This document shows, piece after piece, positions 33,100 to 45,969 of a stretch of DNA of 64,000 bases; position 1 is the first letter of the stretch, and each line of letters starts with the position of its first letter. The stretch is from Brachypterus glaber (lineage: Eukaryota > Arthropoda > Insecta > Coleoptera > Kateretidae). The notes below the pieces were generated by a model, which saw only the letters and a program-made list of their open reading frames with translations, did not search any database and had not been told where the DNA came from. Location of the stretch: the NCBI GenBank assembly GCA_958510825.1, contig OY294052.1, forward strand, positions 4,733,816 through 4,797,815, given 5' to 3'. The position numbers were made by a program, and so were the translations under genes.

Positions 33100-34045
33100 C
33101 AAAATTTACTATTTATTGATATTTGCCCGACTGGCTAACAAGGATTCTTTTTGCTGTATCCACATTTTAGTATATTAAAGTACTAGTTTCATAACATAAG
33201 TTTTTAGCGCACAAGTACAAGTTTCTAAAGTACTAGTGCTCTAAAAACGTGTTATGAAACGAGTGCTTTATACAATTTTTTCTATTTTGCTCTAAAGTTT
33301 AAAAAACTTACATTTAAATTGATGACTGATTTAGGGATTTTTGTTCTGGGTTGGCATTACAGTTTACACTATGTTTAAAATTCTAAGAACAAATTATATT
33401 TTGATATATTTTACAGTCATCTCTTCTTTTTTCACTGCAATTAACCAGTCCACAATTTTAACACGGTAAAAAATAACCCAAACACAAAATTTTGTAAAAA
33501 ATTAAACTTTAAATCGACATTGACATTTGCACGCAAAACGTCAAGAGATAGGCTTTTGTATGTTGCCAACCCAACAGAAAAAAAAGTAGAGACCTCTTAT
33601 GGGCCTATAAGAACACGCGAAATACGTGTGATTATGCTCATAAGAGTCGCAAAATAGAAAAATATATATTTTGGCTATTTTGTATTTAAAATTATTTAAT
33701 AATTATAATCTGCAGTTCAAAATTTGCAAATTCCGATAAAGTATTTACAAAATAATATTTTGAAAATATTTATGTATTATCACACATAAGAGTAAGAACT
33801 TCGGCCTTATAAAAAATGAAAATTTTAGGGGGGCGTAGCTAGATAAGATTAAAATTTACTTTTTATTGATAATTGCCCGACTTGTTAACAAGGATTCTTA
33901 TCGCTGTACCCACATTTATATATATTTTGGCTATTTTGTATATAAAATTAATTAATTATTATCATCTGCAGTTCAAATTTTGCACATTCCTATAAAGTAT
34001 TTACAAAATAACATTTTGAAAATATTTATTTATTATCACACATAT
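33100..34045 (+). repeat. Duplicated upstream segment of esterase 2, one copy split by a transposon
   Basis: Segment A (AAAATTTACTATTTATTGAT...CCCGACTGGCTAACAAGGAT, 33101-33168) and segment B (TTTTGGCTATTTTGTATTTA...CTGCAGTTCAAAATTTGC, 33669-33790) recur directly joined as A' (33851-33917) and B' (33918-34045). In the first copy about 490 bases separate A from B, and that insert matches a repeat at 49452-49975. B' ends about 20 bases before the esterase 2 ATG. Confidence 0.8.
33171..33661 (+). mobile_element. TATTAAAGTACTAGTTTC element, copy 1
   Basis: It starts TATATTAAAGTACTAGTTTC and ends GAGTCGCAAAATAGAAAAA. A second, almost full-length copy is at 49452-49975, and a short one with only the first hairpin is at 42165-42295. 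The left part is a hairpin around TTTAGCGCAC...GTGCGCTAAAAACGT. The borders are confirmed by the uninterrupted A'B' copy next door. The target duplication is probably TATA(T). Confidence 0.75.
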
Positions 34046-34063
34046 TTTTTTTAGTAGTTTAAA

Positions 34064-37000
34064 ATGTACAAATGGGGTATTCTAATTTTCCTAGTGACTT
34101 TTTGCAAATGTGATGGAGATCCACCAATAATTAAGACAAAAAACGGAGATGTTTTGGGAATTATTAACATTTCAAGAAATGGTAGGCCATATTATGCATT
34201 TAAGGGTATTCCTTACGCAAAACCACCTCTAGGCGGTTTACGATTTAAGGTGAGTAAATAAAAAAATTAATTAATTGGGTTAATATTCGCAGAATAAAAG
34301 GATTCCTTGAACCAAGGACACGTGTCTTCGATATAAGACATATTCTCTAGTTTCAAGGCTAGAATTTCTTTGACCAAAGTGAATGTCCTTAAATGAAGAG
34401 CACGGGTTTTAAATGAAAATCCGCGCTCTGCATTCAAAAACATTGACTTTGGTTCAAAGAAAGGCTAGGCTCCCAACTTAAAATTGAGAAATTTCACTTT
34501 CACTCAAAAAAAGAAAAGAAAAATGTTTTACCGAAAAATTTTGATGGCTAAAAAAAGGTCACCTCTGAAAAAATACCCAACTTACTAGTCCAATTTTCAT
34601 CCAATTTTTTACCATACCTACGACAAATTTTGTCATAGGTCCAATCCTTTAAAATATTACATCGGATCTTAGTGCTACTAAGAGTGTTGATGTATTGAAA
34701 TCTTCGCCGAAAAGTCAAAATCTTTGACCACGTTTTTTTCACATTTCTCGACGTTTTAGACCATTCTGAGTCGAAATCAGTAAAACAAATTTTTGCGTCC
34801 GTCTGTCTGTCTGGGTGTAAACTCTCTAACTCCATTTCTACATGAGATATCGACTTGCGGTTTTTTGCATATTGTTTCTTATCGTATTCCGAAGAGCTGA
34901 TTAGATTTTGGGGGTAAACGATTGGGGGTAAAGGGGTAAAAATAGGGTAAAACTCCTATTTTTAGCGTTAATTGTTTATAATTAAGGCAATTATTATTGT
35001 ATTTGGTTAATTTAGCACTTATATAAAAGATAATTTTAAATTGGTCAAAAAATGTTATAAACAACGTTTTCCTAAAACGCATTGTTTTCGAGATATTGGC
35101 GTTTAAAGCAGTAAAAAGTTTTTTTAGCATATTTCACATATTTATAACCCGATTTCAAAAAATTATATTTTAAATAAAAGCTCTTTTTAAGCCCTATAAA
35201 AATATTATATACAGTTTTTTGCTAGAATATAATGTTTTAAAGATACAGAATTTAAAATCAAACAAAACACCTAGTTTGAAATTTGCAAACTAGATGGCTC
35301 TAGTGTACAATAGTGCCGATGTTTTGACAGGGTGCTTGCAACGTTTCATCTAGTTCATATTAATATTTTTAGAGTCCCGAGGAAGCAGACAATTGGAAAG
35401 GAATATATAATGCTCAAAATTCAGCACCACACTGTATACAAAAGAATTATTTATTTTCTACCTCCCCCTCTGTCGAAGGCTCCGAGGACTGCTTATATTT
35501 AAATGTTTTTACACCAAAGGTAGGCAAATGATAGTTTTACTTAAACTTTATTTTTTTTATAAATTTGTCATTCATTTTTATTTTATTTTATCCTACCAGC
35601 CTGGAATTGCCAGATTTACAAAAAACTTTTACCTCAAGAAGGAGCATGATGAAATCTACCGTATGCTTTGTTTGAAGCGTGAACCAACTACGGTGAGGGG
35701 CTGGTGGGGAGTGACTATTGTTTACACTTAGTACGCGTAAAGAGAATGTGTAAACTCAGTCTAATGTTGTAAAATGACTGACAGGGGTACAGTGTTGCCG
35801 ATTGGAAACATATACTTTGGATATTTTATCGTAAATTTTAAGACACATTAGTTCTGTATGAGTTTTATATGAACTAGTAGTTTAATTTTAATAGATTTAA
35901 ATATACTATATTATTAAACATAATTATAGTATACACAATAAAGTTTTTAAAATTTTTAATTTAATAATGATTTGAATTCATGATAAGGTGGAAACTACGC
36001 AACATCGCTACTAGGTAGCCTGAAAGTCGACTAGCGTCATCTACCTTTTACACCACAAAACTGTTTCTGTTAGTAAATAACCAAACAAAAAGATGACACA
36101 TTCATAAACATTGGTCTGAAATGACTTCTTGAGGTAAAAGTACTTTTCAGATTTATAAAAAAATGTTCAACAGTTTTTTATTTTTCGATAAAAAAAAAAA
36201 TAAAGAAAAACTAAAAAATATATTAACTATGGGGAAAATTATGTATTCTTTTGTTGGCAGCACTATTTTTTTTTTTAGCTCAACATAAAAGAAGACACGT
36301 TATTGCCTGTAATGGTTTTTATCCACTGGGGAGGGTTTTTTGCCGGTTATAGTAGCACTGATTATTTAGGGCCTGAGTATATTATGGATAAGAACGTTAT
36401 ACTGGTAACATTTAACTACAGATTGGGTGTAATGGGTAAGTATTTGATTTACGCATAAAAATAATGACTTCATCCAAATAATAGTAATTATATACCAAGG
36501 TAGAGGACATTTTTTATAGCCAAGCGTATTAATTTAAGAGTGCGAGGCTATAATAGTTCATCATCAATAGTTTGTTTGGGTCTTTAAGAGACAGGCGCAG
36601 CCTATGGCTCATTTATCTAAAAAAAATACTTAATCTGAATTGAAATTTGGGGCAGTGAGTCTATGCTCACTGATGCGAGTTGCATCTGTCATAATTTGGG
36701 GGGGAGTGAGTCTCTGCTCACTGATGCGGTTTGCATCTGTCATAATTTGGCGCTGTGGAGTGGGTGGGAGGGGGATGGGGAGGGATGTGATAGGGAGAGG
36801 AACTATAATAGTCTTCTCTACCGTAGTTTATATATTAGTTTTTTCCAACGAACTAATAACTCTTCTTTCTAGAATACGCATACCGATAAAATAAAGTATC
36901 GCCAACATATCGGTTTGTTAGTAAACAAATAGTATTTATATTCAGGCCTGAACAATAACAGTTACCAGTAACTGGTATTGTTATCTCTGTTAGAACAAAG

Positions 37001-40000
37001 ATGTGCGAGTAAGACAGACGAATGTTTATGTTGCCGACGTTTTTGTCAGTTTTAACGAATGGAATGCCTGTTCTAGAGAGAAGAGTTATTAGTTCGTTGG
37101 TTTTTTCACTACTAGCACTAATTAACTATTTTTAATCAAATAATAAAATAAATTATTAACAGAAATTATATTTCTTGTATTTTCATAAAAATCAAGTAGC
37201 CTTGACCAATGACATTTGCTCAAATAAATACTTTGAACTGACGTTTAAAAATTTAGTTTTTTTTTTTTATTTTTTTTTATAATATTTAGCTAATTATTGA
37301 TTGTATTAATTGGTAATAATTATAATTAATTATATTTAATAAATAAAAAGTTATTTAAAGCTATTTTCTTGGGTTTAATTAGTAAAAATTGCACAAAGAA
37401 CTGAAACATATAACGTGACAGAAATCAATTGTTTATAAAATTTACTCCTACTAGGAGAGAAAAAATGATTATTGCTATAGGTGAAGAAAATTGATTTCAC
37501 AGTCTGAAAACATGATAAATAATGGTATGTTCTAAAGCTAGTAGTGAAAAAAAATGATTATTAGAAAATAATCATTTATGTTCCATAGATACAGGGTGAT
37601 CCATAACTGGCATGCCAAAATTTAAGAGGTGATTCTAGATCCAAAAATATAAAAAAAGTTCCTATAAAGGTTGGTCCCGAAATGAGCCCTAAGGGATCTA
37701 GGGCCCTTTAAAATTGTAATAAAAATAAGGTTTTTAATTAATAACTCGGGTACCGTTTAAGCTAGAGCGGCGAGCTTTTGCATGTATACTAGTATTAATA
37801 AGGGCAATAAGTTTATGTTAATTTATTTTTTTAATTTATCCAGAGGCGTGCCCAGACGGACAAAATATATGAGGCTTAAAACATTTTTGCCCCAAACTTT
37901 TCTATGTGTATGTTTTTTGGATTTGTTGTAAAAAATATAGATTTCTAGAGTAAAAATACATATAAAATATCATATAGTGTAACACTGTAGGAGCAACCGT
38001 TATCAAAAAAAAATGCAATTAAGAGGAAGTAACATTTTGTGCCACCAAAAACGTTACTTTTTAAAAGGCTATTACTCCTTTAATATTAAATTTAGGTGTT
38101 TTGGTGTATAATACTTTTTTGCTCAGTTTTAAATAAAGAATCACCCTGCAGCATTAAAATTTTATTGGTGCTTTTTTTTGTTCCCCATTCAATACGTCAT
38201 CTTCGAAGGGCCGTAGCTCCCTTAGGGCTCATTTCCGGACCAACCTTTATACCTTTATACCAACCTTTCGGTACGCGAGTTCTGGAACAGGCTGTATATT
38301 TTCTTTAATTAAATAAATTAAAACTTTATCTTTTAAGTTTTAAGTGAGGTCTTTTCGGTTTTAGTATTTAACTTATATAGTATCCTATCTTACGAATAGA
38401 CGTAACTGACAAAATTTACATTTTTTTCACATTTTCTCGACGTTTTATGACATTCTAAACCCGAAAATGCAACAAAAAAAATTGTAAATTTTGTCAGTCA
38501 GTCAATTCGTGAGATAGAGGACGATTTGGTTGTATAAGATATTATTTTTATGCAAAAACAGTATTATGCATTAAACATCTAGCTCAAGTTAGCGCACACT
38601 AGAAAAAATAAGAAAGGATTTTGTAAACATATTAAACCTTTTAACAAAAAGTTTTATTTTACATAAAACTGTTTTCTGGTGAGTTTAGATCTTGTTTGCA
38701 TACAATTTTAATAGTAAAATTATATTAATATGTATAATTTACACAAATAAAGGATTTTTAAGTACGAACGATGACGTATCACCAGGAAATTATGGTTTGA
38801 AAGATCAAGTGGCAGTTTTAAAATGGGTGCAAGCAAATATTGAAAATTTTGGTGGAAATAAAGACAATGTAACTATTTTTGGGCAAAGTGCAGGCGCTGC
38901 AAGCGTTCATTTTCATATGATGTCTCCACTTTCGAAAAGTAAGTTCAGATGAAAAGTATATCACGGTATATCAAAAATTAATCACCAACTTTTTTTATTG
39001 ATGGGTTTTGTAGTACACGGTCTAACAAGTAAAACAAGGCCAAAATTTAAATAATCCTTAGAGCAGCAAATGAGACAGGGACGTAATTAAATTTTATTAT
39101 AATACACGTATTTATCTTATATAGCTCGATGCACAGATCACAAATAAAACAAACTAAAGCCGGTCCAGTAAATATATATATAGCTACAAATACCTTATGG
39201 GTGTGGCTAACTCTTTTGTGAAACATGATTGGATAGGGTCGAACGTTAACTGGCTAGATCAGTCCTCGTGGACTGGATAAAAATACATTATTTTAAATGA
39301 GTCTAAAATTATGCAACGTCCCGACTGGACGAACAGTTTGACACGCGCCAGATAAAAATTATCGCTGTTCAAAAAAAATTGTCTTATAACTCTGGCAGAG
39401 ACTATAGTATAATACTATACCAAACTATTATCGAATTTTAAATACATTTTGTTTATTAAAATTAACCCCTTAAGAATACTGCACTCTCCAGATTATTATA
39501 CCTAATTAAGGACTAAAGTCCGGGGCCTTCTTTAAAAACTAACTATTTTTTAGGCTTATTTCAACGTGCGATAAGCGAAAGCGGCACTGGCTTGGCATTA
39601 TGGGCAAAACCCATGGGAAAGGAACAGGAAATTATTTTGCATACCGTAGCATCTGTCAACTGCCCAAATACTGTGTCAAACAAAGACATCGTTGATTGTT
39701 TAAGGAACATTACTGCAGAATCACTTATTAAAAGTTTCGACAAATTAAAGGTAACTGAATCTAGAGTGCCTTAATGTGAAATTTTCTTCACAGAAAACAT
39801 TAAGGCACTATAATTGAATCTACAGTCAGGTATGCCGCTATACTATAGCGGCTATAGATATTTTTTTTTTTTTGAGGAGAGCAGAAACTTTGCCAACTAA
39901 AACTGAATAAATTTCTCAACTACTCAGTTGATCGATTCTTTCAAATGCAAGTGATTTCATCGTTGCAAGAAGCGTGTTTTTTTTTCGACATGACAACAAA

Positions 40001-43000
40001 AAGTAGGTCCTGAAATTTTATCTGGATCTGCTTAAATTTAGCTAAATCTTTATTACTTGGCCCAAATCTACTAATAGATAGTTATAATAAAAGGAATAGA
40101 TATTTTATTATCATGTCAACATGGGCAAAATCAAGTTTCCGGGAGTCAAAAGGTCAAAGGGTGATACTCATATTTATATTTGATTGTGTTTATATTTTTC
40201 TTATTAACGTATATTTTACTGTAATGGGGGGTTTCCGTATATACAGGGTGTCTCAGAACTAACGAACTTCCTTTAACAGAGTGATTCTACATAAAAAAAT
40301 ATGAAAAAAAGTTCCTATAAATGTATGTCTAAAAACTACTTCTAAGGGAGCTACGCTCCTTCAAAAGAGCTTCCAAAAATTCAGTAACCCTTTGTTTAAC
40401 TAACTGCATGCAAATACCATTGGCTAATAAGCCTTATTAAGGAAAAATTACATTCAAAAACTCGTTGTTTTAACAGAAAAGGTTTCTGAGTTATTAAATA
40501 AAAATCGATTTTTAGAACCCCTTTCTAAGAGGTTTTAAAATGTGTAGCTCCCTAAGAATTGTTTTTGGACATATGTTTATAGAAACTTTTTTTCATATTT
40601 TTTTATATAAAATCACTCCGTAAAAGTGCGTTAGTTCTGAGACATCCTGTACTGATAAATAAATACTTAACTTTTCCAACTCTAGGTTGGGTTTTCCCAA
40701 CTCAAGAATGGATTTACCCAACTCTGGTGGAAATTTAACGTTAGATAAACGTTTTTTTAAAGCGTATTTAATGTATCAATGTTCCGATTACTAACGTTAG
40801 AATTCCTAACGTTCAAAGTTTATATATTGTTTGGTAAAACTTCTAACGTAACGTTAGATAAACGTTATTCTAACGTTAGACCCTAACGTCAGGCATCTAA
40901 CATTCAAACCACATTCATCTAACGCTAGTTCAAGTCGTTCTAACGTTATTTTCCACCAGGGAAGTGATTGGAGGGTTATTTAGCATAAATAAACGACTTT
41001 TGAATTGGACTGAAATAGTATGTGGCACTAAAAAAAATTGTAATGTAATAAATAAACATAAAATTCTTAACTAAATTTTTATTTTAGTTTTTCTCAATTG
41101 ATCCATTAAATATTTTCATGCCTTCTATAGAAAAATTAACGGAACAAAATCCACATCCGTTTTTAACCAAAACTCCTCAAGAATACATAAGAAATAGAGA
41201 GTTTAAAAATGTACCCTGGATCGTAGGGGTGGTCAAAGATGAAGGGCTCATCAGGGCAGAACGTAAGTAAAAAATATACAGGGTGTTTTAAAAATAGAGG
41301 TATATAATTTAATGGGGGATTCTAGATCCAAAAATATGTACAAAGTTCCTATATAGGTTGGTCCGGAAATAAGTCCTAAGGGAGATACCCTACATGTACA
41401 GTTAAGGGAACGTTCAAGTATTACGTAACGCAAATTTTGATCCTCTCTGTTAGATATTATACACATAGATGCGCCTTGAGTCCACGTCAAACCGAAATGT
41501 TTTCATTGCTATATCCAGGTAGATTTCACCTTCCCGCTTCTGGTCACCACCCACCGCTATAGTGGTTTGTTGACAAATATGTTATACTTCACTTTCTCGC
41601 AACCTCACCGCTATAGTGGTTTGTTTACAATTGGCTTTGTATATGTTCTACATAAAACAAATCAACATTAATGCCATATCTATGTATATATGATCTAATG
41701 GCCTGAATATACCTACTATTTGTTTACAAACAAACCAAGATGTTGGCGATACTTTATTTTAACGGTATGCGTATTCTAGAAAGAAGAGTAATTAGTTCGT
41801 TGATTGCGCAATACCTTAGTTGACAGCCGGTAGAGTTAAGGACATTAGATCCGTGGCGTAGCCACTACGAAACTGAACTACATTTTACAGATTTAGGGTC
41901 GTTAAGTAGAGCACCCTAATTATATAATTGTATTTTAATTTGCAGCAATTTTGAGGCAGCCACTTGTAAGAACCAAATTAAACGCGAGTTTTGATAGTTT
42001 AATGCCAAAATTAATGGCTTTAGAATTAAGTACTGATGAAAAACATACTGGAAGAATATGGAATGAAATAAAGGGGTATTATTTTAAAGGAAAGTCCATT
42101 TTAAATGTTGCTGATCAGAAAGATGTTCAAGCTCTTATAGATGTAAGTTTGCAGTATGTTTATAGTATATTCAAGTACTAGTTTTTAGCGCACGTGTACA
42201 AGTTTATAAAACGAGCCGCTTGAGGCGAGTTTTCTAAAGTACTAGTGCGTTAAAAACGTATTATGAAACGAGTGCTTAATTCTATTTTTTCTATTTTGAT
42301 CCAAAAATAAAAGAAAAACTCCTAGTCAAACATTTAATTTTTTTATGTAATAAAATGATGTTTATTGGTTGCATACTACAGTAAAAATTTCAAGTCAATA
42401 AGTTAAACCGTTGCTGAGTTATGAAGTGAATAATATTCTAAAAATGCCCCTTAAACGTGTTCTAGCTCCCCTAAGAAGCCATTTAACACAAACGTTCATA
42501 GAAACTTTTTGTCTCACTTTTTGACGTAAAATCGGAACATCTAAAAAAATTAAATATGTCATATTTTTTTTATTAAAACAAATGAACATCGTTTTTCTTA
42601 AAACGCATCGATAGATTTTTTTTTAATTTGGTCTTAAAAAGATGCCAAAGCTCTAAAAAAACTTGGGTTATGTGAAAGTTCAGCTAATAATTGTTTCCAG
42701 ACCGGTCTGAGTGGTCAACCTATAATTTTAGTTTTAAATTAATCTTTTTTTAGTTATATACAGACCGTTCGTTTTTGTACTCAACTTATCAAAGTGTTTT
42801 ATATCATAAATTAAACAAACATGAAAAGATATGGTTTTATAACTTCAACTACAAAGGGGAGCAGTCTTATGGCAACTTATTCGCAGCAACAGAAAAAGAT
42901 ATCAACTACAACTGGGGTATGTATAGGGTAAGAGGGGGATGGTTCAACCAGTCGCTCTAACTTCCAAGGCCATTTGAATTAAGCGCCCAAATAAGGCACA

Positions 43001-44405
43001 TAACACTCTTCCTCGCAAAATCTACTTTTTCTACGACTGCTTTAGAATGTAAGCAAATACACACACTTTTCAAACACAGAATGAATTCATTCTAGCTCTA
43101 GATACAGTATGAATATTGCGTGTCAAGTGTTAGAATGAGCACATGTAGTGCCATCTCTTGTTTATAAAAGTAAAGAAAACTGTAGCAAAATTATATATAT
43201 ATATATATATTTTACCATGAAATATTGAATAATTTAATGCAATTTAAAGTTTTGCGTTAAAATGACATAAAGTTTATTAGTTTTTCTTAATATTTGACCA
43301 GTTTTTTATTAAAACTCTATTGTTAAATATTTAAACCTGATATCTGTCACAACAATTTGACATAACCTTAAATTTTTGCATTATAATTTGAAAATATGTG
43401 CTTAAAGCCATACAGTGTTTTATATTTGCAGTCGAAGAAAAAGTATAGTCTACAACCCGTATGGAATAGTCATACCGCGCTCGCGGGATCGCCATACTCA
43501 CCTAACAGCTATTTATAAGCAAAGGTTTGAAGTTTACGACCATGGCAAAATTATTTCGAAATATTCATATTTTACAAAGATATGAATGTTTTTCAAAAAA
43601 GTGGTTGAACCATCCCCCTCTTTCCCTACATTTTGATTAAACTACGTCTCCAAAAATGTTAAAACTCCAAGAACCACAAACATTTAACAAGATAAGCATA
43701 TTAAAAATATTTTTAGGTGTAAGTCACTGTGATGAACTAATGTATCTTTTTAAAACACCGGCGTTGTTTCCTGAATTAAATAATACAAATGACGATTATA
43801 TGATTACTAAAATGGTGGAACTATGGACCAATTTCGCACAATATGGGTAAATAAAAAAATTATATGCATATCCATCGATTTTTTATACACATGGAAGTCA
43901 GGTGGGGTGACTTCGGACGGCGAGGGACCCTCACTGAGGGTGACTAGACACTTTTTCGCAAAGCTCTCTGGACCAAAGCACGTATGCACAAGTTGTAGAA
44001 TTGAACCTCACAACTTGTGCACATAACTCAACAACGTGCACACGTGCATTGGTTCAGAGGGATTTTCGAAAAAGTGTCTGAAGTTACCCACACCGCCCGA
44101 GGTCTCCCCACTTTACGGTAGTAAATGAAACCTGCAAAATCACCGTCAATATTTGAATGTTGCCTTTTTTTAGGGACCCTACACCAAAAAATATATCAAA
44201 AGAAAAATGGGAAAAATTGGACACTTTTGACTACAGAAAATCAAAAAATCTCAAATACTTAAATATTGAAGGGTCATACAATAACCCACCTAAATTTAAT
44301 ATGGAAAAAGGCCTTTGTAAAACCAGACTTAAATTTTGGGAAAGTTTAATTTTGTATGAAAATATTGCTGAACTAAACCAAAAAACTGTAAACAATTTTA
44401 TTTAG
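34064..44405 (+). CDS. Secreted type-B carboxylesterase 2, 10 exons, 589 aa
   Basis: Exons 34064-34249, 35373-35519, 36279-36435, 38753-38938, 39554-39750, 41088-41262, 41946-42142, 42754-42916, 43717-43846 and 44174-44405 join in frame to 589 codons plus TAG. Signal peptide [14 protein letters not shown]. Motifs: [28 protein letters not shown], oxyanion loop [10 protein letters not shown] (Trp128 where HGGGF has Gly), FGQSAG with Ser209, VKDEG with Glu343, and GVSHCDE with His473. All three catalytic residues are present, so it should be active. Intron positions and phases match esterase 1, and exons 4, 6, 7, 8 and 9 are the same length or within 6 bases. Its C-terminus differs most from esterase 1. 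Introns 1, 2, 3, 5 and 9 carry recognisable transposons. Confidence 0.93.
34296..35352 (-). repeat. Transposon remnants filling esterase 2 intron 1
   Basis: 34296-34475 is a shortened GGATTCCTTGAACCAAG hairpin element (full copy at 11163). 34490-35352 is an inverted copy of the 16002-16640 family (CCATTCTGAGTCGAAATC, GCTTGCAACGTTTCATC). Its end lies 20 bases before the exon 2 acceptor at 35373, so little native intron remains at the 3' splice site. Confidence 0.65.
35619..36147 (+). mobile_element. hAT-like MITE, CAAAAAACTTTTACCTCAAG ends, 8-bp TSD
   Basis: The element begins CAAAAAACTTTTACCTCAAG and ends CTTCTTGAGGTAAAAGTACT(TTT). The perfect 8-bp duplication CAGATTTA flanks it at 35611-35618 and 36148-36155. 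An inverted relative of similar length is at 59708-60254. A short ORF near the left end is degenerate or spurious. Confidence 0.85.
36490..37097. repeat. Repeat patches in esterase 2 intron 3
   Basis: 36497-36560 (CCAAGGTAGAGGACA...AGCCAAGCG) resembles a hairpin at 50863-50970. 36660-36750 is a direct duplication of GTGAGTCTATGCTCACTGAT-like sequence. 36845-36950 is an inverted copy of 41702-41802 (AACTAATAACTCTTCTTTCT; GATACTTTATTTTAACGG on the other copy). No coding sequence. Confidence 0.55.
37098..37553. mobile_element. MITE with TTTTTTCACTACTAGC ends
   Basis: TTTTTTCACTACTAGC near 37099 is the complement of GCTAGTAGTGAAAAAA near 37537. The 456-bp interior is AT-rich and non-coding. A related word (GCTAGTAG after TTTTTCACTACC) appears near 30662. 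Confidence 0.5.
37590..38296. mobile_element. TACAGGGTG-ended DNA element, second copy
   Basis: It carries the same internal sequence as 14733-15469 in the opposite orientation. The left terminus has diverged (TACAGGGTGATCCATAACTG). The right terminus reads GCGAGTTCTGGAACAGGCTG, with a small duplication of ACCTTTATACC before it. Inserted in esterase 2 intron 3. Confidence 0.8.
40242..40651. mobile_element. Short TACAGGGTG-ended MITE in esterase 2 intron 5
   Basis: TACAGGGTGTCTCAGAACTA at the left and the complement TTAGTTCTGAGACATCCTGTA at the right bound 410 bp. The TIRs extend through AGTTCCTATAAATGTATGTC. It is a divergent subfamily of the element at 14733. A truncated relative follows at 41277-41400, starting 15 bases after the exon 6 donor. 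Confidence 0.78.
40716..40963. mobile_element. Element packed with TAACGTTAGA palindromes
   Basis: CTGGTGGAAATTTAACGTTA at the left and TAACGTTATTTTCCACCAGG at the right are inverted ends of a 248-bp element. TAACGTTAGA or a close variant occurs about ten times inside, and the core AACGTT is self-complementary. The same word set is tandemly repeated at 62510-62750, which also ends in CTACCAGGGTG. Confidence 0.65.
43890..44117. mobile_element. Hairpin MITE in esterase 2 intron 9
   Basis: GTGGGGTGACTTCGGACGGC at the left pairs with the complement GCCCGAGGTCTCCCCAC at the right. AGACACTTTTTCGCAAAG pairs with TTTTCGAAAAAGTGTCTG, and CACAACTTGTGC sits at the apex. It is GC-rich compared with the surrounding intron and ends 56 bases before exon 10. 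Confidence 0.72.
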
Positions 44406-44772
44406 AACCTACTTTTTAGTACAATCATAATGGTCAAGTATCTGGGAGGGGGGGGGGGGTATCATCAGCAGTATGTCAATGCTAACGGTATAGGAAAATA
44501 TAGGCAAATTGCGTTACAGTTAATTTCAACAAAACTGGAAAAGTGGGGTTATAAAAAAAAATTACATTGTGAACTATCTTTCATTTGACAAATATTTGTT
44601 TATTTGTTAGTAAATTTAGTGTCAATATTGTTATTGCCACATCAATGTCAAAGTCAAAAAATGTTGGTGTATTATTTTAAAATTGGGAGAGATAAAGCAG
44701 AAAAACAAGAATACTCGAAGAATACTGGTGTAAAACCCATAATTATAATTTTTAAATTAAGGAACTATGAGG

Positions 44773-45185
44773 AATGGAGCTCTCTACAACTAGAATTATG
44801 AAACAAAATACGTCTACCCTATCTCTATCTCATTTGTGCTACACTTTCCAGCCAACGAAATAAATACTGTATTTGTTTTTCATACAACAAATACAGTATT
44901 TATTTGGTTGGCCGGAAAGTGTAGCAGTGAGCGGCACGAACGAACATAGCTAATGTGAATCTGTAGAATAAGATAATTCTACTAAAATTTAGATGGCGCC
45001 AGTAATTTCTTTAATAAAATAAATATAGTTACACTCTTCGCCCGGCCAAGTAAATATTGTATTTATTCAACAAAGAACAAATACAGAATTTGTTTGGTTG
45101 GGTGGAAGTGGGAGTGTATGTATGTCTTCTATCCTTTTTGGGTAGAACTTTTGTCCCTGTCTAATCTAATGGGAGAAATCTCCAT
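44773..45185 (-). mobile_element. Six-copy AATGG...CCATT element, copy 4
   Basis: Reverse orientation (AATGGAGCTCTCTACAACTA ... GGGAGAAATCTCCAT). Both internal hairpins are intact. It lies in the convergent intergenic space between esterase 2 and RCC2. Confidence 0.87.
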
Positions 45186-45969
45186 ACCTAGTTGTAGGAG
45201 ACCAATATAGTAGTAGTGTTTTTTAAAAATAAAGGTATTTAAAACAACTTTATTATATACAAAATATATTGATAAGGGGATTTAATAATAGACATTTTAG
45301 AATATGGATATTTTAGAGCAGAAATACAGTAATTAACAATAGAGATACGCTTCAAAATCCAAATAGTATTTACTAAACACAAATGCATAGAATAACATAT
45401 GATTTTTGACATGGTTAAACTAACCTTATTTTTCGAACAGGCATAACCCCATTTAAATAATCCACATTCACACAACTAAATTTTATGGAAAACATGAAAT
45501 TTTACTTAACCCCACTTTTCCAGTTTTGTTGAAATCAACTGTACTTGAACGTAACTTAAGCCTTAGCAACCATTCCAAATAAGAACGTTTTTAAACGTTA
45601 AATTCGTGGTTATAATTGGTTTGAATAATAATAATAACCTATGGAATTTTGGCCAAAAGAAAATTGTTTGAACAAAAAAAAAAAGAAAAAAAAAATATTT
45701 TTTTCATTATTAAAAGTCTAAACAAAATAAAAAAGTGTTTTAATTTCCGAAAAATTTATTAATAATTTTAAGAACATATTTTTTCGATATATTCTTAAAC
45801 ACAATTACATGATTATACATTATAGGTATACTTACAAAATAAATAGTAAAAAAATACTGAAATTTAAGTGAGTACTATGCTTACAATTTGTTTTTTTAGC
45901 ATACATTTAATACACCTAAATTAGGGCAATCACCAAAGAATATGTACTATAGGTATATTAAAATTGAAT

